Origin: DATJFH01 sp035495815
GTDB lineage: Bacteria > Acidobacteriota > Terriglobia > Bryobacterales > Bryobacteraceae
Assembly (NCBI GenBank): GCA_035495815.1
Contig: DATJFH010000127.1
Coordinates: forward strand, 1-5,704
Reading direction: 5' to 3'
Length of the DNA stretch: 5,704 bases
Shown in pieces: positions 5,316-5,704 of this stretch. Both the position numbers and the translations under genes were made by a program. How positions within the stretch are numbered: the first letter of the stretch is position 1; each line of letters starts with the position of its first letter. The notes under the pieces were generated by a model. It ran no database searches and was not told where the DNA came from. It saw only the letters and a list, made by a program, of their open reading frames with translations.

Positions 5316-5704
5316 AGCCCTTCGTCGTCACCCAGAAGCTCTCTTCCCACGAACCGCCGGGTGGAATGCTTTGGAGATCCTTGTAGACGCCCTTGTGCGC
5401 CAGGTTGAGCGCATCCGTGATGGCCACCATGGGCTCGAAGGCGATGAAGCCTTTGTTTGGCTGACCCGCCGGCGCGCCCGCCGCAGGAGGAGCCGGAGCA
5501 GGATTCGGCGCGACAGCCGGAGGCGCAATTCGGACGCCCTGTGCGGGATCCACCGGGAACGGCCCGGACGGCTGCGGGGCCGGCGCAGCAGCCGCACCGC
5601 CGGCTGCTCCGGCCGCTCCCTGACCGCGACCGCCACCGGCTGCGCCCTGACCCCCGCCTCGACCGCCGCCTCCTCCGCCGCCCGCGTTAAGCGGCGTCGA
5701 CCAC
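5311..5704 (-). CDS. Aldose 1-epimerase-like protein, C-terminal part, with Gly/Ala/Pro-rich insert
   Basis: The frame is open from the right edge (5703) to TAG 5311-5313, about 130 residues; the N-terminus lies outside the window. The last 48 residues (from NKGFIAFEPMVAITDALN onward, then LQSIPPGGSWEESFWV) follow the end of the aldose 1-epimerase (galactose mutarotase) fold: the E in FEP (codon 5434-5436) aligns with the catalytic Glu of the LET(Q) motif, TDALN with PDA(V/I)N, and PPGGSWEESFWV with the closing PGE...T strand. The enzyme interconverts alpha and beta anomers of sugars. Before this is a low-complexity stretch of roughly 75 residues, Gly-rich at 5623-5685 and then Ala/Pro-rich down to about 5458. 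The GTG at 5553 is only an internal codon. Family placement is by recall of motifs, and the catalytic His cannot be checked here. Confidence 0.72.
   Translation of the reverse strand, partial: WSTPLNAGGGGGGGRGGGQGAAGGGRGQGAAGAAGGAAAAPAPQPSGPFPVDPAQGVRIAPPAVAPNPAPAPPAAGAPAGQPNKGFIAFEPMVAITDALNLAHKGVYKDLQSIPPGGSWEESFWVTTKGY

Overview
The window looks like high-GC chromosomal DNA from an Acidobacteriota-type bacterium. This is an inference, resting on three things: an ECF sigma factor of the HSLQ(A/P)TALV(N/H)EAYLRL type paired with a transmembrane Ser/Thr kinase that ends in a beta-propeller, lipoproteins carrying CarboxypepD_reg and IPT/TIG domains, and a Gly/Ala/Pro-rich aldose 1-epimerase-like protein. 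No mobile element, CRISPR array, tRNA or rRNA was seen. Genes are packed tightly and there is almost no non-coding DNA.

Layout: (1) 1-146, plus strand, is the C-terminal tail of an unidentified protein cut by the window edge. (2) 147-204 is a short intergenic region with a candidate promoter, a perfect 15-bp inverted repeat and a Shine-Dalgarno site. (3) 205-1017, plus, encodes a lipoprotein with a C-terminal carboxypeptidase-regulatory-like domain. (4) 1014-3926, minus, encodes a 970-residue Ser/Thr kinase with one membrane span and a PD40/TolB-like propeller; it converges on gene 3 and shares a CTAG stop palindrome with it. (5) 3916-4602, minus, encodes an ECF sigma factor whose end overlaps the kinase start by 11 nt, so the two form a sigma-kinase operon. 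(6) 4571-5275, plus, divergent from the sigma gene, encodes a second lipoprotein with an IPT/TIG domain. (7) 5274-5315 is a run of degenerate tandem heptamers filling a convergent gap. (8) 5311-5704, minus, is the C-terminal part of an aldose 1-epimerase-like protein with a long low-complexity insert.

The most notable observation is a bipartite element, TTTCAAGCTT-N10-TTCCCGCTT. It occurs with all 19 bases identical and the same 10-nt gap just upstream of both lipoprotein genes (153-181 and 4524-4552), while the N10 spacers are unrelated. Read as TTTCAA-N17-CCGCTT it has the geometry of a sigma-factor promoter but does not resemble the housekeeping consensus. The two lipoprotein genes flank an ECF sigma-kinase pair. 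The simplest model is that the kinase senses a signal through its propeller and activates the sigma factor, which lacks the usual acidic patch in region 2.2, and that the sigma factor then transcribes the two flanking lipoprotein genes. The promoter match is seen in the sequence; the regulatory link is inference.
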